A stretch of DNA of 64,000 nt from Falsiroseomonas sp050563545 (lineage in GTDB: Bacteria > Pseudomonadota > Alphaproteobacteria > Acetobacterales > Acetobacteraceae): NCBI RefSeq assembly GCF_050563545.1, contig NZ_JBNXUM010000001.1:325109-389108 (forward strand), given 5' to 3'. Under the pieces are notes generated by a model, which was not told where the DNA came from, searched no databases, and saw nothing but the letters and a program-made list of their open reading frames with translations. Position 1 is the stretch's first letter; every line of letters starts with the position of its first letter. The translations under genes and the position numbers were made by a program. This document shows positions 17,993 through 27,236 of this stretch, one piece after another.

Positions 17993-19469
17993 GCGCCATC
18001 TCGCGCAGCCCCGCGCGCCGGATCTTGCGCCCGTTGGGTCCGTCGGTCGTGGGGAAGGCCTCCAGCGCCACGATGCGCCTCGGCACCTTGAACCGCGCGA
18101 GGTCGCGCGCGCAGGCCGCGAGAACGGCCTCCGCGTCGAAGCCCGGGCCGGGGATGACGAAGGCGATGGCGGCGCCGTCATCGGCCACGACCTGCGCGGC
18201 GCGGATGCCGGGCTGCGCCGTCAGGAAGGCCTCGATCTCCTCCGGCGCGACGAGGAAGCCGCCGAGCCGCAGCGCATCGCCCGCACGCGTGACGAAGGCG
18301 AAGCCGCCATCGGGCTGCACGGTTGCGATGTCGCCGCTGCGGAACCAGCCGCCATCCCACGCCGCCGCCGGCGCGTCCTCATCGCCGAGATAGCGGTCGA
18401 ACAGCGACGGTCCGCGCAGCCAGAGCCCGCCATCCCCGTCCACCCGGAACGCCGCCTCCCCGCTCGCCGGAATCCCGCCGCCCGTCGCAGCGTGCGGCCC
18501 GCGGGGATCCTGCAGCGCGAACAGCGCCTGCGCCTCGGAGCTGCCATAGACGCCGCGCGCGGCCAGGTTCAGTCGCGCACTCTCCGCCATCACGCGCTCC
18601 GCCCGCCCATGGAAATTCGCGAAGCCCGTGAAGGCGAAGGGGCGGTAGGGCTCGCGCGCCGCCTCGGCCAGCATCAGCAGCAGGTCGTCGCCACCGACGA
18701 GGTGCGTCACGCCATGGCGGCGGATCAGCGCATCGGCCTCATGCGCGTCGAAGCGTTCCATCGGCAGGATCGCCGCCCCGCCGGCCAGCGCCGCCAGCGC
18801 CGCCGCCAGGCCGAAGGTCCCGCAGAGCGGCACGGCAGCGAGGAAGGCCGCGCCCGGCGCATCGGTGCCGATCCGCGCCGCGACGTCGCAGGCATGGCGG
18901 GCGATGCTGCGCTGGCGGTGCAGCACGAGCTTCGGCCCCGCGGTGGTGCCGGAGGTCGTGAAGGTCAGGCACTCCGCGTCTTCCGACGAGGCGTCCGGCG
19001 CCTCCGCGCCGCGCAGCATGCCGATGGGCGTGCAGCGCAGCGCCGCCAGCTCGCCCTCGTCCAGACCATCCACGCCGATCGCGAAGCGCAGCGAGGCCCG
19101 CGCCTGCGCCGGCACGGCGCCGATCACCGCCGCCGCATCCACCGGAGCGAAGTCGCGCGCCACCGCGATCGCGCGGGGTTGTGCGCGCGCCAGCAGGGGC
19201 CCGATCTCGCCGGCACGGAAGCGCGTGTTCAGCAGCACCGCGCAGGCGCTGCGGCGGGCCAGCGCCAGCAGCAGCAGGATAAGACCGGGCCGGTTCGGCA
19301 GGAACAGCGCGACGCGATCGCCCGGCCCGATCCCGCGCGCGGCGAGCCCGCCGGCGAGGCGGCGGACCTCGGCCGCGGCCTCGGCCCAGCCCATCCCCGG
19401 CAGCGCCGGCGCGTCGGGCCGCGCGGCGGCGGTGCGCTCGAGCAGGTCGGTGAGGGTGGCGGGGGCCAT
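17979..19469 (-). CDS. AMP-dependent acyl-CoA synthetase/ligase
   Basis: 496 residues of the ANL superfamily: activates a carboxylate as acyl-AMP, then transfers it, usually to CoA. Motifs: 'FTTSGTTAGPK' (A3 phosphate loop, ~residue 170), 'VYGSSEA' (A5), 'GGWFRSGDIA' (A7), 'RAGDALRLGGFLVAPEEIE' (A8) and the A10 region 'TDGPNGRKIRR', where the catalytic Lys is preceded by an extra Arg compared with the usual 'xTGKxxR'. It is somewhat short (usual 500-550) and the acyl substrate cannot be read from sequence. It forms an overlapping pair with the MFS pump downstream; whether the pump exports a product or precursor of this enzyme is only a guess. Confidence 0.85.
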   Translation of the reverse strand: MAPATLTDLLERTAAARPDAPALPGMGWAEAAAEVRRLAGGLAARGIGPGDRVALFLPNRPGLILLLLALARRSACAVLLNTRFRAGEIGPLLARAQPRAIAVARDFAPVDAAAVIGAVPAQARASLRFAIGVDGLDEGELAALRCTPIGMLRGAEAPDASSEDAECLTFTTSGTTAGPKLVLHRQRSIARHACDVAARIGTDAPGAAFLAAVPLCGTFGLAAALAALAGGAAILPMERFDAHEADALIRRHGVTHLVGGDDLLLMLAEAAREPYRPFAFTGFANFHGRAERVMAESARLNLAARGVYGSSEAQALFALQDPRGPHAATGGGIPASGEAAFRVDGDGGLWLRGPSLFDRYLGDEDAPAAAWDGGWFRSGDIATVQPDGGFAFVTRAGDALRLGGFLVAPEEIEAFLTAQPGIRAAQVVADDGAAIAFVIPGPGFDAEAVLAACARDLARFKVPRRIVALEAFPTTDGPNGRKIRRAGLREMARAEG

Positions 19470-19583
19470 GCCGGCCCATCATGGGACCACCCCGCCGGTG
19501 CCGCCAGAGCGGCCGGGGGCGGTTTCGCGCATCCCTCCGCCGCCTCCCGCGTTGGCGTCGCGGTGAGCAGGACGGAGGCCATC

Positions 19584-20081
19584 ATGTCACGTCATCCAAT
19601 CGCGGCCGGCATCCTGGCCTGCGCACTCGGCATCGCGCCGGCGCTGGCCCAGGCGCCGGGCGCGCCGCCGGGCACCGGCGGGCAGGGGCGCCCGGCGCCC
19701 TCCAACACGCAGGGAGCGCAGCAGGACCGCATGCGCAACTGCAACGCCGAGGCCGGGACGCGCCAACTGGCGGGCGATGCGCGCCGCGACTTCATGAGCG
19801 AATGCCTCGCCGGCCGCATGCCGCCGGCGGCCGGCCGGCCCAGCGCCGCACAGCAGGCGCAGCAGGACCGCATGCGGCGCTGCAACGACCAGGCGGGCTC
19901 GCGCCAGCTCACCGCCGATGCGCGGCGGGCCTTTATGAGCGACTGCCTCGCCGGCCGCGACGCCACCGGCGCGACGCCGGCGACGCCGTCCGCGGGCTCG
20001 GGCGGCGCGGCGCGCGCGGGATCCGGTGCCGCGGCGCCGTCGGCGACCCCCGCGCCGCAACCGGCGACCCCCAGCCGCTGA
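19584..20081 (+). CDS. PsiF-repeat exported protein
   Basis: 165 residues: signal peptide (cleavage near 'APALA', residue 22), then two PsiF-type repeats at about 48-79 and 95-126. Each has the pattern QQDRM-x2-CN-x4-G-x-RQL-x2-DAR-x2-FMS-x-CL. The two conserved Cys per repeat suggest disulfides in the periplasm. E. coli PsiF is phosphate-starvation inducible, but its function is not known. The tail (127-165) is Ala/Pro/Gly/Thr-rich and disordered. No Pho box was recognised upstream. Confidence 0.82.
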   Translation: MSRHPIAAGILACALGIAPALAQAPGAPPGTGGQGRPAPSNTQGAQQDRMRNCNAEAGTRQLAGDARRDFMSECLAGRMPPAAGRPSAAQQAQQDRMRRCNDQAGSRQLTADARRAFMSDCLAGRDATGATPATPSAGSGGAARAGSGAAAPSATPAPQPATPSR

Positions 20082-20123
20082 CCCCGGCCCTTTCCCCGCC
20101 GCCGATCTGTGGCAGGATGACGC

Positions 20124-20597
20124 ATGGCGAAGAACACGGTCTGCCTCTGGTTCGACAAGGATGCGGAGGACGCGGCGCGCTTCTACGCCGCGACCTTCCC
20201 CGACAGTTCGGTGGGCAAGGTCTTCCGCGCCCCCGCCGACTTTCCCTCCGGCAAACAGGGCGACGTGCTGATGGTGGAATTCACCGTCGCCGGGGTCGCC
20301 TGCATCGGGCTGAACGGCGGCACCGCGTTCCGCCACAGCGAGGCCTTCAGCTTCGCCATCGCGACGGAGGACCAGGCGGAGACCGACCGCTACTGGGATG
20401 CCATCGTCGGCAACGGGGGCCAGGAGAGCGCCTGCGGCTGGTGCAAGGACCGCTGGGGCATCTCCTGGCAGATCACGCCGCGCACCCTGATGGAGGCGAT
20501 GGCCGCCGGCGGCGACGAGGCGCGCCGCGCCTTCCAGGCCATGATGACGATGAGGAAGATCGACGTCGCCGCCATCGACGCCGCGCGGCGGGGATAG
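20124..20597 (+). CDS. VOC family protein (PhnB-like)
   Basis: 157 residues of the vicinal-oxygen-chelate fold: 'VCLWFDKDAEDAARFYAATFPDSSVGKV' at the start and 'SACGWCKDRWGISWQITP' near the end. This is the arrangement seen in PhnB-like/3-demethylubiquinone methyltransferase-like VOC proteins, which are often misnamed as methyltransferases. True enzyme activity is unknown. The gene follows the PsiF-repeat gene after 42 bp. Confidence 0.85.
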   Translation: MAKNTVCLWFDKDAEDAARFYAATFPDSSVGKVFRAPADFPSGKQGDVLMVEFTVAGVACIGLNGGTAFRHSEAFSFAIATEDQAETDRYWDAIVGNGGQESACGWCKDRWGISWQITPRTLMEAMAAGGDEARRAFQAMMTMRKIDVAAIDAARRG

Positions 20598-20707
20598 TCG
20601 CCGGCGCCTCTCGCCCATTCTCGCTTTGACATCGCCCCGGCGCGCGGCGCGGAGTGCGCGGGCGGTCGCCCGGCGGCCGCTGCCCTGGATGTCACGGGGG
20701 ATGGACG

Positions 20708-21475
20708 ATGGACACGGACCGGCGGGCCATCCTCGCTGCGGCGCTCGCGCTGCCGGCGATCGCGTCCGGGCGCGCCGCCCGAGCCGGCGGGATCAGGCTG
20801 CTCTGCGCCGTCGCCCTGCGGCCCGCGATGGGCGTCCTGCTCGCTGATTTCGCAGGCGCCGCCGGGCAGGAGGCCGCGATCGCCTTCGACACGGCGGGCG
20901 CCGTCGCCAATCGCGTGCGCGATGGCGAGGCGGCCGATGTGCTGATCAGTTCCACGCCGCTGATGCAGCAGTTGCAGGCGCAGGGCAGGATCGCGCCCGG
21001 CGACCTCGTCGTCTTCGCCCGGGTCGGCGTCGGGGCCTTCGTGCGACCCGGCGCCGCGAAGCCGGACATCGGCTCGGCAGCCGCCTTCACGCGTGCGATG
21101 CTGGCCGCCCGCTCCATCGCCTATCCCGATCCCGCCGGCGGGGGTGCCAGCGGCATCTATCTCGCCGCGCTGCTCGAGCGGCTGGGCATCGCCGAAGCGA
21201 TGCGCCCGCGCACCCGGCTGCTGCCCCCGACCGAGGTGCTGTACGACAGCGTCGCCGGCGGCGAGGTCGAGATCGGCTTCAATCAGGTCAGCGAGATCCT
21301 CGCCCAGCCCTCCGTCGAGTTCGCCGGCCCCCTGCCGCCGGAGATCCAGAACTACACGCGCTTCGCCGGCGGCATCGTGACCGGCAGCGCCGAAGCCGAG
21401 GCCGGCCGGGCGCTCGTCGCGTTCCTTGCCTCGCCGCCCGCCCAGGCGGTGCTGCGGGCGAAAGGCTTCGAATAG
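20708..21475 (+). CDS. ModA-like periplasmic substrate-binding protein
   Basis: 255 residues with an N-terminal export signal (Arg5-Arg6, cleavage near residue 26, 'ARA-GG'). The body has the ModA/extracellular solute-binding type 2 pattern: 'LLCAVALRPAMGVLLADF', 'EAADVLISS', 'SIAYPDPAGGGASGIYL', 'EIGFNQVSEIL' and a C-terminal 'GRALVAFLASPPAQAVLRAKGF'. Molybdate-type oxyanion binding is typical of the family, but no permease (modB) or ATPase (modC) adjoins it. The substrate is therefore uncertain. The ATG at 20708 gives a proper signal; an upstream in-frame ATG at 20654 does not. Confidence 0.8.
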   Translation: MDTDRRAILAAALALPAIASGRAARAGGIRLLCAVALRPAMGVLLADFAGAAGQEAAIAFDTAGAVANRVRDGEAADVLISSTPLMQQLQAQGRIAPGDLVVFARVGVGAFVRPGAAKPDIGSAAAFTRAMLAARSIAYPDPAGGGASGIYLAALLERLGIAEAMRPRTRLLPPTEVLYDSVAGGEVEIGFNQVSEILAQPSVEFAGPLPPEIQNYTRFAGGIVTGSAEAEAGRALVAFLASPPAQAVLRAKGFE

Positions 21476-21517
21476 GGCGCTGCACCAGCCGCCGGGGCCA
21501 GGTCACGCAGCCGCCCG

Positions 21518-23104
21518 TCACGGCGGCAGGCCGAGCCTCGACAGCCCGTCGGCGACGACCAGGCCCTGCGCCGGCATGCCCGTCGGCAGGGCCGCGACGA
21601 CTTGCCTGACCGTGATCATGGGGCAGTCTTCGCGAAGCGCCCGCAGGCCGAGCCGCGCCGCCGCGCCTTCGCCCAGCATGAGGTAGCACGGCGCCAGGAT
21701 CCGGTTGACCCAGGCCATGCGCGGATTGAGCGCCAGCGCCCGGCGCAGCGCGACCGCCGCCTCGGCATACTGCCCCTGCCTGAAATGGGCGCAGCCGATG
21801 CCGGCCGTGCAGTTGGCGAGCGGCAGCCCCGGCGGCTTCAGGCCGATGGCGCGGGCGAAAGCGCCGATCGGCGCCGCGGGCGCCTCGCAGAAGCATTCCA
21901 TCCAACCCAGCCTTTCCCATGCCCAGGAGGCGTGCGGGCCAATGGCCAGTGCGCGCGCCATCAGCGCCGGGGCCTGCTCGCTGTCGTATTGCGCAAAGGC
22001 GACACCGCTGGCGGCGACGAAGGCGGCGCTGCTGCCGGGATCGAGCATCATGGCCCGGCCCGCCAATGTCCTCGCCAAGGACAGCTCCGCTACGCGGTCG
22101 GTCGCGCGGTGGTAGGAGACGCGCTGCGCATGGCACCAGGCCGCCAGCGCCGGCGCCTCGGCGTCGCCCGGGTCCATCTCCATGGCCTCCCGCAGCCAGC
22201 GCAGCGCCTGCTCCGCGCTGTCGGGATCGGCCGCCAGCACGAAGGGCGTCGCGCGCAGCACGAGGTCGCGCGCTTCCAGATGCGGCGGCGCCTTCCGCCG
22301 CGCCAGCGCGATCTCCGATCCCTCGATGCGCGCGCCGACGGCGTCCAGCGCGGCACCGACCGCGCGGTCCTGCAGGTCGAGCGGATCGATCGCCTCCCCG
22401 TCGAAGGCGTCGCCCCAGAGATGCGTGCCGTCGCCGCGGTCGAGCAGCCGCAGCACCAGCCGCAGCCGCCCCGCGACACGCACGACCAGGCCGTCGAGGC
22501 CGTAGCGCGCGCCGTCGCGCCCGCGCTCCCCGGGCCGCGCGAGGGACACGGCGAGCCCCGTCCCCCGGCTCAGCGCGGCGACGAGGTGCTGGGCGAGCGA
22601 CTCCGCAAGCGCGCGATCCTCCGCCCGCGCGCCCGCCGGAAGGCCGGGCGGCGAGACCACCAGCGTCGGCGCATGGCGCGCGACGGTGGGCGCCGCCATG
22701 CGGGCCGCCGCTTCGGCGCGGCCGCGCGCGAGCGTCGCCGAGGGCGGCTCCCCGAAGCGCTGCCGATACGCCGCGGCGAAGCGGCCGTGATGGTCGAAGC
22801 CATGGGCCAGCGCGACGTCCGTGACGGTCGCGCCGGCCGCCGGCCGCGCCAGCGCTTCCCTCGCCGCAGCCAGGCGAAGCTGCCGGAGATAGACGAGCGG
22901 CGCGACGCCGAGGAAGCCGAGGAAGTGCCGCTGCAGCGTGCGCCCCGGCACGCCGGCGGCCCTTGCGAGCTCGGCCGCAGTGACGGCGCCGGCGAGGTTG
23001 GCGCGCATATGGGCGACCGCCCGCGCGACGCCGTGCGGCACCGCCCCGATGCCGCTTGCCTTCGCACCGTCCCGCCGGTCGCGGGCGTTGTCGTGCGGGG
23101 CCAT
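21518..23104 (-). CDS. AraC-type regulator with TPR-like C-terminus
   Basis: 528 residues. At the N-terminus (about 25-125) is an AraC/XylS helix-turn-helix pair ('VTAAELARAAGVPGRTLQRHF', 'VTDVALAHGFDHHGRFAAAYRQRFG'). This is followed by a middle domain like that found in adenylate-cyclase/CadC-type tetratricopeptide regulators ('LVVRVAGRLRLVLRLLDRGDGTHLWGDAF'). The C-terminal half has TPR-like helical repeats ('AEQALRWLREAMEMDPGDAEA', 'YAEAAVALRRALALNPRMAW'). The HTH being N-terminal is the reverse of most AraC regulators. Targets unknown; it is convergent with the ModA-like gene and divergent from the DUF1194 gene. Confidence 0.82.
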   Translation of the reverse strand: MAPHDNARDRRDGAKASGIGAVPHGVARAVAHMRANLAGAVTAAELARAAGVPGRTLQRHFLGFLGVAPLVYLRQLRLAAAREALARPAAGATVTDVALAHGFDHHGRFAAAYRQRFGEPPSATLARGRAEAAARMAAPTVARHAPTLVVSPPGLPAGARAEDRALAESLAQHLVAALSRGTGLAVSLARPGERGRDGARYGLDGLVVRVAGRLRLVLRLLDRGDGTHLWGDAFDGEAIDPLDLQDRAVGAALDAVGARIEGSEIALARRKAPPHLEARDLVLRATPFVLAADPDSAEQALRWLREAMEMDPGDAEAPALAAWCHAQRVSYHRATDRVAELSLARTLAGRAMMLDPGSSAAFVAASGVAFAQYDSEQAPALMARALAIGPHASWAWERLGWMECFCEAPAAPIGAFARAIGLKPPGLPLANCTAGIGCAHFRQGQYAEAAVALRRALALNPRMAWVNRILAPCYLMLGEGAAARLGLRALREDCPMITVRQVVAALPTGMPAQGLVVADGLSRLGLPP

Positions 23105-23293
23105 GGCTTCGCCTCCAGGCCGCGGCGGCGCGCGCCGCCGCGCCGGGCAGCATAGCCAGGGCCGGGACGCGGAGCGCGGGAATTATCGGCGGATTCCGGA
23201 TGACGCCGGCGGAACGGGGATGTCGGGGCCGCCGTGACGCGGCGCATCGTCGCGCCCGGGCCGTCCGGGGCCGTCCGGCGGCATCGCGGGAGG

Positions 23294-24022
23294 ATGATGT
23301 CCATGCTGCGCCGAAGCCTGCTGGCGGCGACGGGCGCCCTGGCGGCGCCACGCGTGCGGGCGGCGTCCCCGGAGGACGCGGTGGACGTCGCCCTGGTGCT
23401 CGCGATCGACGTCTCCGGCAGCCTGAGCGACGAGCGGCTGGCGATGCAGCGCCTCGGCCATGCGCGCGCCGTCACCAGCCCCGCCTTCCTCGCCGCGCTG
23501 GGCGCCAACGCGCGCGGGCAGGTCGGGCTTGCCGCCATCGAATGGTCGAACCGCGATCGCCAGGACCTGCTCGTTCCCTGGACCGTGGTCGAGGACGAGG
23601 CCAGCGCCTGGCGCGTCGCCGGCCGGCTGCTGCGCGCGCCGTCCCCGGTGCCGGGCTTCACCTCCATCAGCGGTGCGATCGATTTCGCGGCGCGGCTGCT
23701 GGCGAGGATGCCGTGGGAGGCCGCGCGACGCGTGGTGGACATCTCCGGCAACGGGCGGAACAACGACGGGCGGTCCGCCGCCGCGGCGCGCGACGAGGCG
23801 GCCGCGGCCGGGATCACCGTGAACGGCCTGCCGATCCTGGACGCGGAGGCCGGCCTCGACGCCTACTACGCCGAGGAGGTGATCGGCGGCCCGGATGCGT
23901 TCCTGGTCGTCGCACACGACCTCGGGAGCTTCGCCGAGGCGATCCGGCGCAAGCTCGTCCGCGAGATCGCCGCCGCGCCGGGCCGCCAGGCGCGCGGGGA
24001 GGACGCGGCCGATCCGGCCTGA
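23294..24022 (+). CDS. DUF1194 (VWA-like) exported protein
   Basis: About 242 residues, a DUF1194 protein with a von Willebrand A-like fold. It has an export signal with twin Arg ('MLRRSLLAATGALAAPRVRA') and a MIDAS-like 'AIDVSGSLSDERL'. 'VVDISGNGRNNDG' and 'GPDAFLVVAHDLGSFAEAIRRKL' are typical DUF1194 marks. It is presumed periplasmic. Three in-frame ATGs (23294, 23297, 23303) lie just after a GGGAGG; spacing favours 23303 but the end of the signal is the same. Role unknown. Confidence 0.85.
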   Translation: MMSMLRRSLLAATGALAAPRVRAASPEDAVDVALVLAIDVSGSLSDERLAMQRLGHARAVTSPAFLAALGANARGQVGLAAIEWSNRDRQDLLVPWTVVEDEASAWRVAGRLLRAPSPVPGFTSISGAIDFAARLLARMPWEAARRVVDISGNGRNNDGRSAAAARDEAAAAGITVNGLPILDAEAGLDAYYAEEVIGGPDAFLVVAHDLGSFAEAIRRKLVREIAAAPGRQARGEDAADPA

Positions 24023-24057
24023 TACCTGCCTCATGACGTCCTGACCTGCGCTGCGCA

Positions 24058-24085
24058 GGAAGCGCCCGCCCTCAGAGGCGCTTCC
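24058..24085. terminator. Bidirectional hairpin between convergent genes
   Basis: Nine-base perfect arms, GGAAGCGCC (24058-24066) and GGCGCTTCC (24077-24085), with a 10-base loop, span the 3' end of the glycosyltransferase gene and face the DUF1194 gene. No T-run is present. Confidence 0.4.
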
Positions 24086-25466
24086 ACACCCTGACGGGGC
24101 CGTGGCCGTCCTGCACCGTGGCGATGAGCTCGTAGTCCGCCAGCGCGGCCTCGATCGCCGCGCGCGCCTCGGGGCGCGCGTCGCGCCAGCGGTCGTCGGC
24201 GGTGACGATCACGCGCGGCGGGATCGCGAGCACGCGATCGAGCTCCTGCGCGATGCCCTCGCCCGCCAGCCCCATCTCCGTGCCGATGAGGTGGGTCGGG
24301 AAGGCGTAGCGCGTCGGCGGCGCCCGGCCGGCCAGCGCATAGGCGATGGGATGCCAGTTCGCGACATACATCACCTCGCCCGGCGCCAGCGCCTCGCGCG
24401 CGATCCGCGCGACCTCGCGCACGGGGTCGGGCCCGCGCAGCCCGAGCCCGTGCTGGATGCGCGGCGCCATCATCAGGGCGAAGGGCAGCGCGACAGCGAG
24501 GACGAGGAGCGGGCGCGACAGGCGCCGCGGCAGGGCCCGCAGCCCGAAGGCAGCGAGCAGCGACAGCGGCGGCAGCAGGATCAGGAAGTAGTGGTCGAAA
24601 TACTTGCCGGGCGCCGCGACCGCGACCGCGGCGGCGGCCAGCCAGGGAAGCAGCAGCCGGCTTCTGCGCCCCGTCAGCCCGATGCAGGCCAGCACCGCCG
24701 GCCCGATCAGGTCCGGCCAGACCGGAGCCACGCCGCGCCAGACGCCGATCCGGGTCTCCTCGATCCCGGCATAGGCGATCAGCGCGAGCAGGTTGCCCTG
24801 CAGCCAGAGGTCGAAATGCCCGGAGATCCAGTAGCCCGCCGCCATCGCGCCGGTCGGCAGCCCCGCGCAGAGCGCATAGACGCAGGCCATCGTCGCGATG
24901 CGCGCGACACCCGTGCCGCCGCGCCAGGCGCACCAGGCCATGGTCAGCCACAACGCCGAGCATTCGAACACCGTGACCTGCTTCACCCACACCGCGATCC
25001 CCGCCGCCAGCCCCGCCAGCGCGACGCGCCGCAGCGACGGCGTGGCGCCGAGCAGCAGCACCGCCACGAGCACGACAAGGGGCGCGAAGAGGATCTCGGT
25101 ATTGGTCGCGAGCCCGTTCAGCCGGAGCGAGCCCGCGATATAGAGCAGCCCCGCCGCGCGCCCCGTCCAGGCAGAGGCGCCCAGACGCAGTGCCAGCATC
25201 GCGAGCCCCGTCGCCGTCGCCGCGACGGCGAGGATCCCCGCGACGCGCAGCGCCAGCACGGGGTCGGGGATGAGCGCGCGCGGGATGACCAGCAGGGCCG
25301 GCGCGCCCGGCGGATGCATGTCCCACACCGCGACATAGGGCCAGCCGCCGCGGAGCCAGGCCTCGGCCTGGAGGAGATAGAGCCCCTCATCGGGGTCGAG
25401 CACCGCCGATCCCATCACGGGCGCGCGCAGCACCGCCGCGGCGAGCAGCATCAGCAGCGCGGTCAT
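24072..25466 (-). CDS. GT-C fold membrane glycosyltransferase (PMT/ArnT-like)
   Basis: About 464 residues with many hydrophobic segments. Near the N-terminus is the GT-C acidic motif 'DPDEGLYLLQAE' (Asp24, Asp26, Glu27), which in the GT39/GT83 families binds the polyprenyl-phosphate sugar donor on the periplasmic face. The rest shows alternating helices ('AGLAAGIAVWVKQ', 'YFDHYFLILLPPLSLLAAFGL') and a soluble C-terminal tail. The acceptor is unknown. The ATG at 25466 is used. An ATG at 25553 would add a non-hydrophobic leader and nearly touch the divergent hyuB gene. Confidence 0.8.
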   Translation of the reverse strand: MTALLMLLAAAVLRAPVMGSAVLDPDEGLYLLQAEAWLRGGWPYVAVWDMHPPGAPALLVIPRALIPDPVLALRVAGILAVAATATGLAMLALRLGASAWTGRAAGLLYIAGSLRLNGLATNTEILFAPLVVLVAVLLLGATPSLRRVALAGLAAGIAVWVKQVTVFECSALWLTMAWCAWRGGTGVARIATMACVYALCAGLPTGAMAAGYWISGHFDLWLQGNLLALIAYAGIEETRIGVWRGVAPVWPDLIGPAVLACIGLTGRRSRLLLPWLAAAAVAVAAPGKYFDHYFLILLPPLSLLAAFGLRALPRRLSRPLLVLAVALPFALMMAPRIQHGLGLRGPDPVREVARIAREALAPGEVMYVANWHPIAYALAGRAPPTRYAFPTHLIGTEMGLAGEGIAQELDRVLAIPPRVIVTADDRWRDARPEARAAIEAALADYELIATVQDGHGPVRVWKRL

Positions 25467-25598
25467 GGCGCGCCGCGGCGGCCTGCCGCGCTCGATCAGG
25501 GTGAACGACACGGCATGGAACGCAACGCCTGCGTGTCGGTTCGCGCCCGGCATCCCCTCGGGCTTGACGCTCGCGCGTGCGCGCCGGAGCGTGAGCGG

Positions 25599-27236
25599 AT
25601 GACAGACCCGGTCACGCTCGCCGTACTGGAGAACCGTTTCCGCGCCATCGTGGAAGAGATGGGCGAAGCGTTGTTGCGCACGGCGACGTCGCAGATCCTG
25701 AATTCGTCGCGCGACTTCTCGATCGCGCTGTGCGACGGGCAGGCGCGGCTGGTCGCGCAGGCCGATCACATCCCGGTGCATGTCGGCGCGATGCCCTTCG
25801 CCGCGGCCGCGGTGCTGGATGCCTTCGGCGACGCCATGCAGCCGGGCGACTGCTATCTTCTGAACGATCCCTGGCATGGCGGGAGCCACCTGCCGGACCT
25901 GACGATCGTCCTGCCCGTCTTCGGCGAGGGTTCGCTGCGCTTCCTCGCGGTGGTGCGCGCGCACCAGTCCGACATCGGCGGCGCGACGCATGGCGCCTAC
26001 AACCCCGCGGCCTTCGAGATCTGGCAGGAGGGCATCCGCATCCCGCCGATCCGCCTCGGCGAGGGCGACGCGCTGCGCGAGGACCTCGTCGCGATGCTGG
26101 CGCTGAACACGCGCATCGCGCGCGACTTCCGGGGCGACCTCATGGCGATGTGGGGCGCGGCGCGGCTCGGCGCCAGGCGCGTCGAGGCGCTGGTCGCGGA
26201 GCACGGCGCGGCGAAGCTGGCGGCGGCGGCGGACGCGATCCTGGACCTCTCGGAAGCGCATGCGCGGCGCATCATCGCGGGTTGGGGGGATGGCGAATAC
26301 CGCGGCGAGGCGGTGCTGGACGACGACGGCCATGGCGCGACCGACATCCCGATCCGCGCGCGCGTCATCAAGCGAGGCGGCGACATCACCGTGGACCTGT
26401 CGGGCTCCGCGCCGCAGGTGCGCGGCTTCGTCAATTCGTCGTGGCCGAACACGGTGAGTGCCGCGCGCATGGCGCTCGCCTATCTGCTCGACCCCGAGGT
26501 CGCGAAGAACGACGGGGCCTTCCGGCCGCTGACGGTCATCGCGCCGGAGGGCAGCATCGTCCGCCCGCGGGAAGGCGCCGCGGTGACGCTCTGCACCAGC
26601 CACTGCTCCAACGAGATCGTCGAGGCGGTGGTGAAGGCGCTCGCGCCCGCCTGCCCCGATCGCGCGATGGGCGGCTGGGGGAGGCGCTTCCGCGTCGCCA
26701 TCCAGGGCCGCGATCCCCGCCGCGCGCGGGGCTTCGTCTGGCACCTGTTTCACGCCCGGCCCGGCGGTGGCGGGCATGCGAAGGGTGATGGCTGGTCCAC
26801 CGCCGGCGAGTGGCATTCCGCCGGCGGGCTCAAGTTCGGCAGCGTCGAGATGGCCGAGGCGCGCTTCCCCCTCTTCTTCCGCCGCCACGAATTCCGCCCG
26901 GGTTCGGCGGGCGAGGGCACGCATCGCGGCGGGTTGGGAGCGGAGCTCGAACTGGTGATCGAGACCGACGGCCCCGCCCGCGCCAACACCGCCGGCGATG
27001 GCGTGCGGCATGGCGCGGCGGGGATGCTCGGCGGCAAGGACGGCGCGCCGCACCACTACACGCTGCGGCATGCCGACGGGACGGAGCGCGACCTGAAGAC
27101 GAAGGAGACCGGCGTGGAGCTGGTGCCGGGCGACGTGCTGGTCGTCCGCTCCGGCGGCGGCGGCGGCTGGGGGCCGCCGGAGAAACGCGACCCCTCGGCG
27201 ATCGCGGAAGACCGGAAGGAGGGGCTGCTGCGATGA
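25599..27236 (+). CDS. Hydantoinase B/oxoprolinase family protein
   Basis: 545 residues, the B subunit type of ATP-dependent hydantoinase/5-oxoprolinase/acetone carboxylase-like enzymes. Visible marks: 'RFRAIVEEMGEALLRTATSQILNSSRDFS', 'GDCYLLNDPWHGGSHLPD' (metal site), 'ARPGGGGHAKGDGWS' and a terminal 'RSGGGGGWGPP'. It pairs with the A subunit that follows: the stop and the next start overlap (ATGA). Substrate cannot be assigned; family members hydrolyse hydantoins, N-methylhydantoin or 5-oxoproline using ATP. Confidence 0.92.
   Translation: MTDPVTLAVLENRFRAIVEEMGEALLRTATSQILNSSRDFSIALCDGQARLVAQADHIPVHVGAMPFAAAAVLDAFGDAMQPGDCYLLNDPWHGGSHLPDLTIVLPVFGEGSLRFLAVVRAHQSDIGGATHGAYNPAAFEIWQEGIRIPPIRLGEGDALREDLVAMLALNTRIARDFRGDLMAMWGAARLGARRVEALVAEHGAAKLAAAADAILDLSEAHARRIIAGWGDGEYRGEAVLDDDGHGATDIPIRARVIKRGGDITVDLSGSAPQVRGFVNSSWPNTVSAARMALAYLLDPEVAKNDGAFRPLTVIAPEGSIVRPREGAAVTLCTSHCSNEIVEAVVKALAPACPDRAMGGWGRRFRVAIQGRDPRRARGFVWHLFHARPGGGGHAKGDGWSTAGEWHSAGGLKFGSVEMAEARFPLFFRRHEFRPGSAGEGTHRGGLGAELELVIETDGPARANTAGDGVRHGAAGMLGGKDGAPHHYTLRHADGTERDLKTKETGVELVPGDVLVVRSGGGGGWGPPEKRDPSAIAEDRKEGLLR

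Noticed and set aside
20708..21475. Complete molybdate ABC transporter
   Set aside because: Only the binding protein is present; flanking genes are a VOC protein and a convergent regulator.
24102..25590. Plus-strand frame continuous with hyuB and overlapping the glycosyltransferase gene
   Set aside because: The part before 25599 is Arg/Gln/His-rich and antisense to clear membrane helices. The HyuB family begins at the ATG at 25599.
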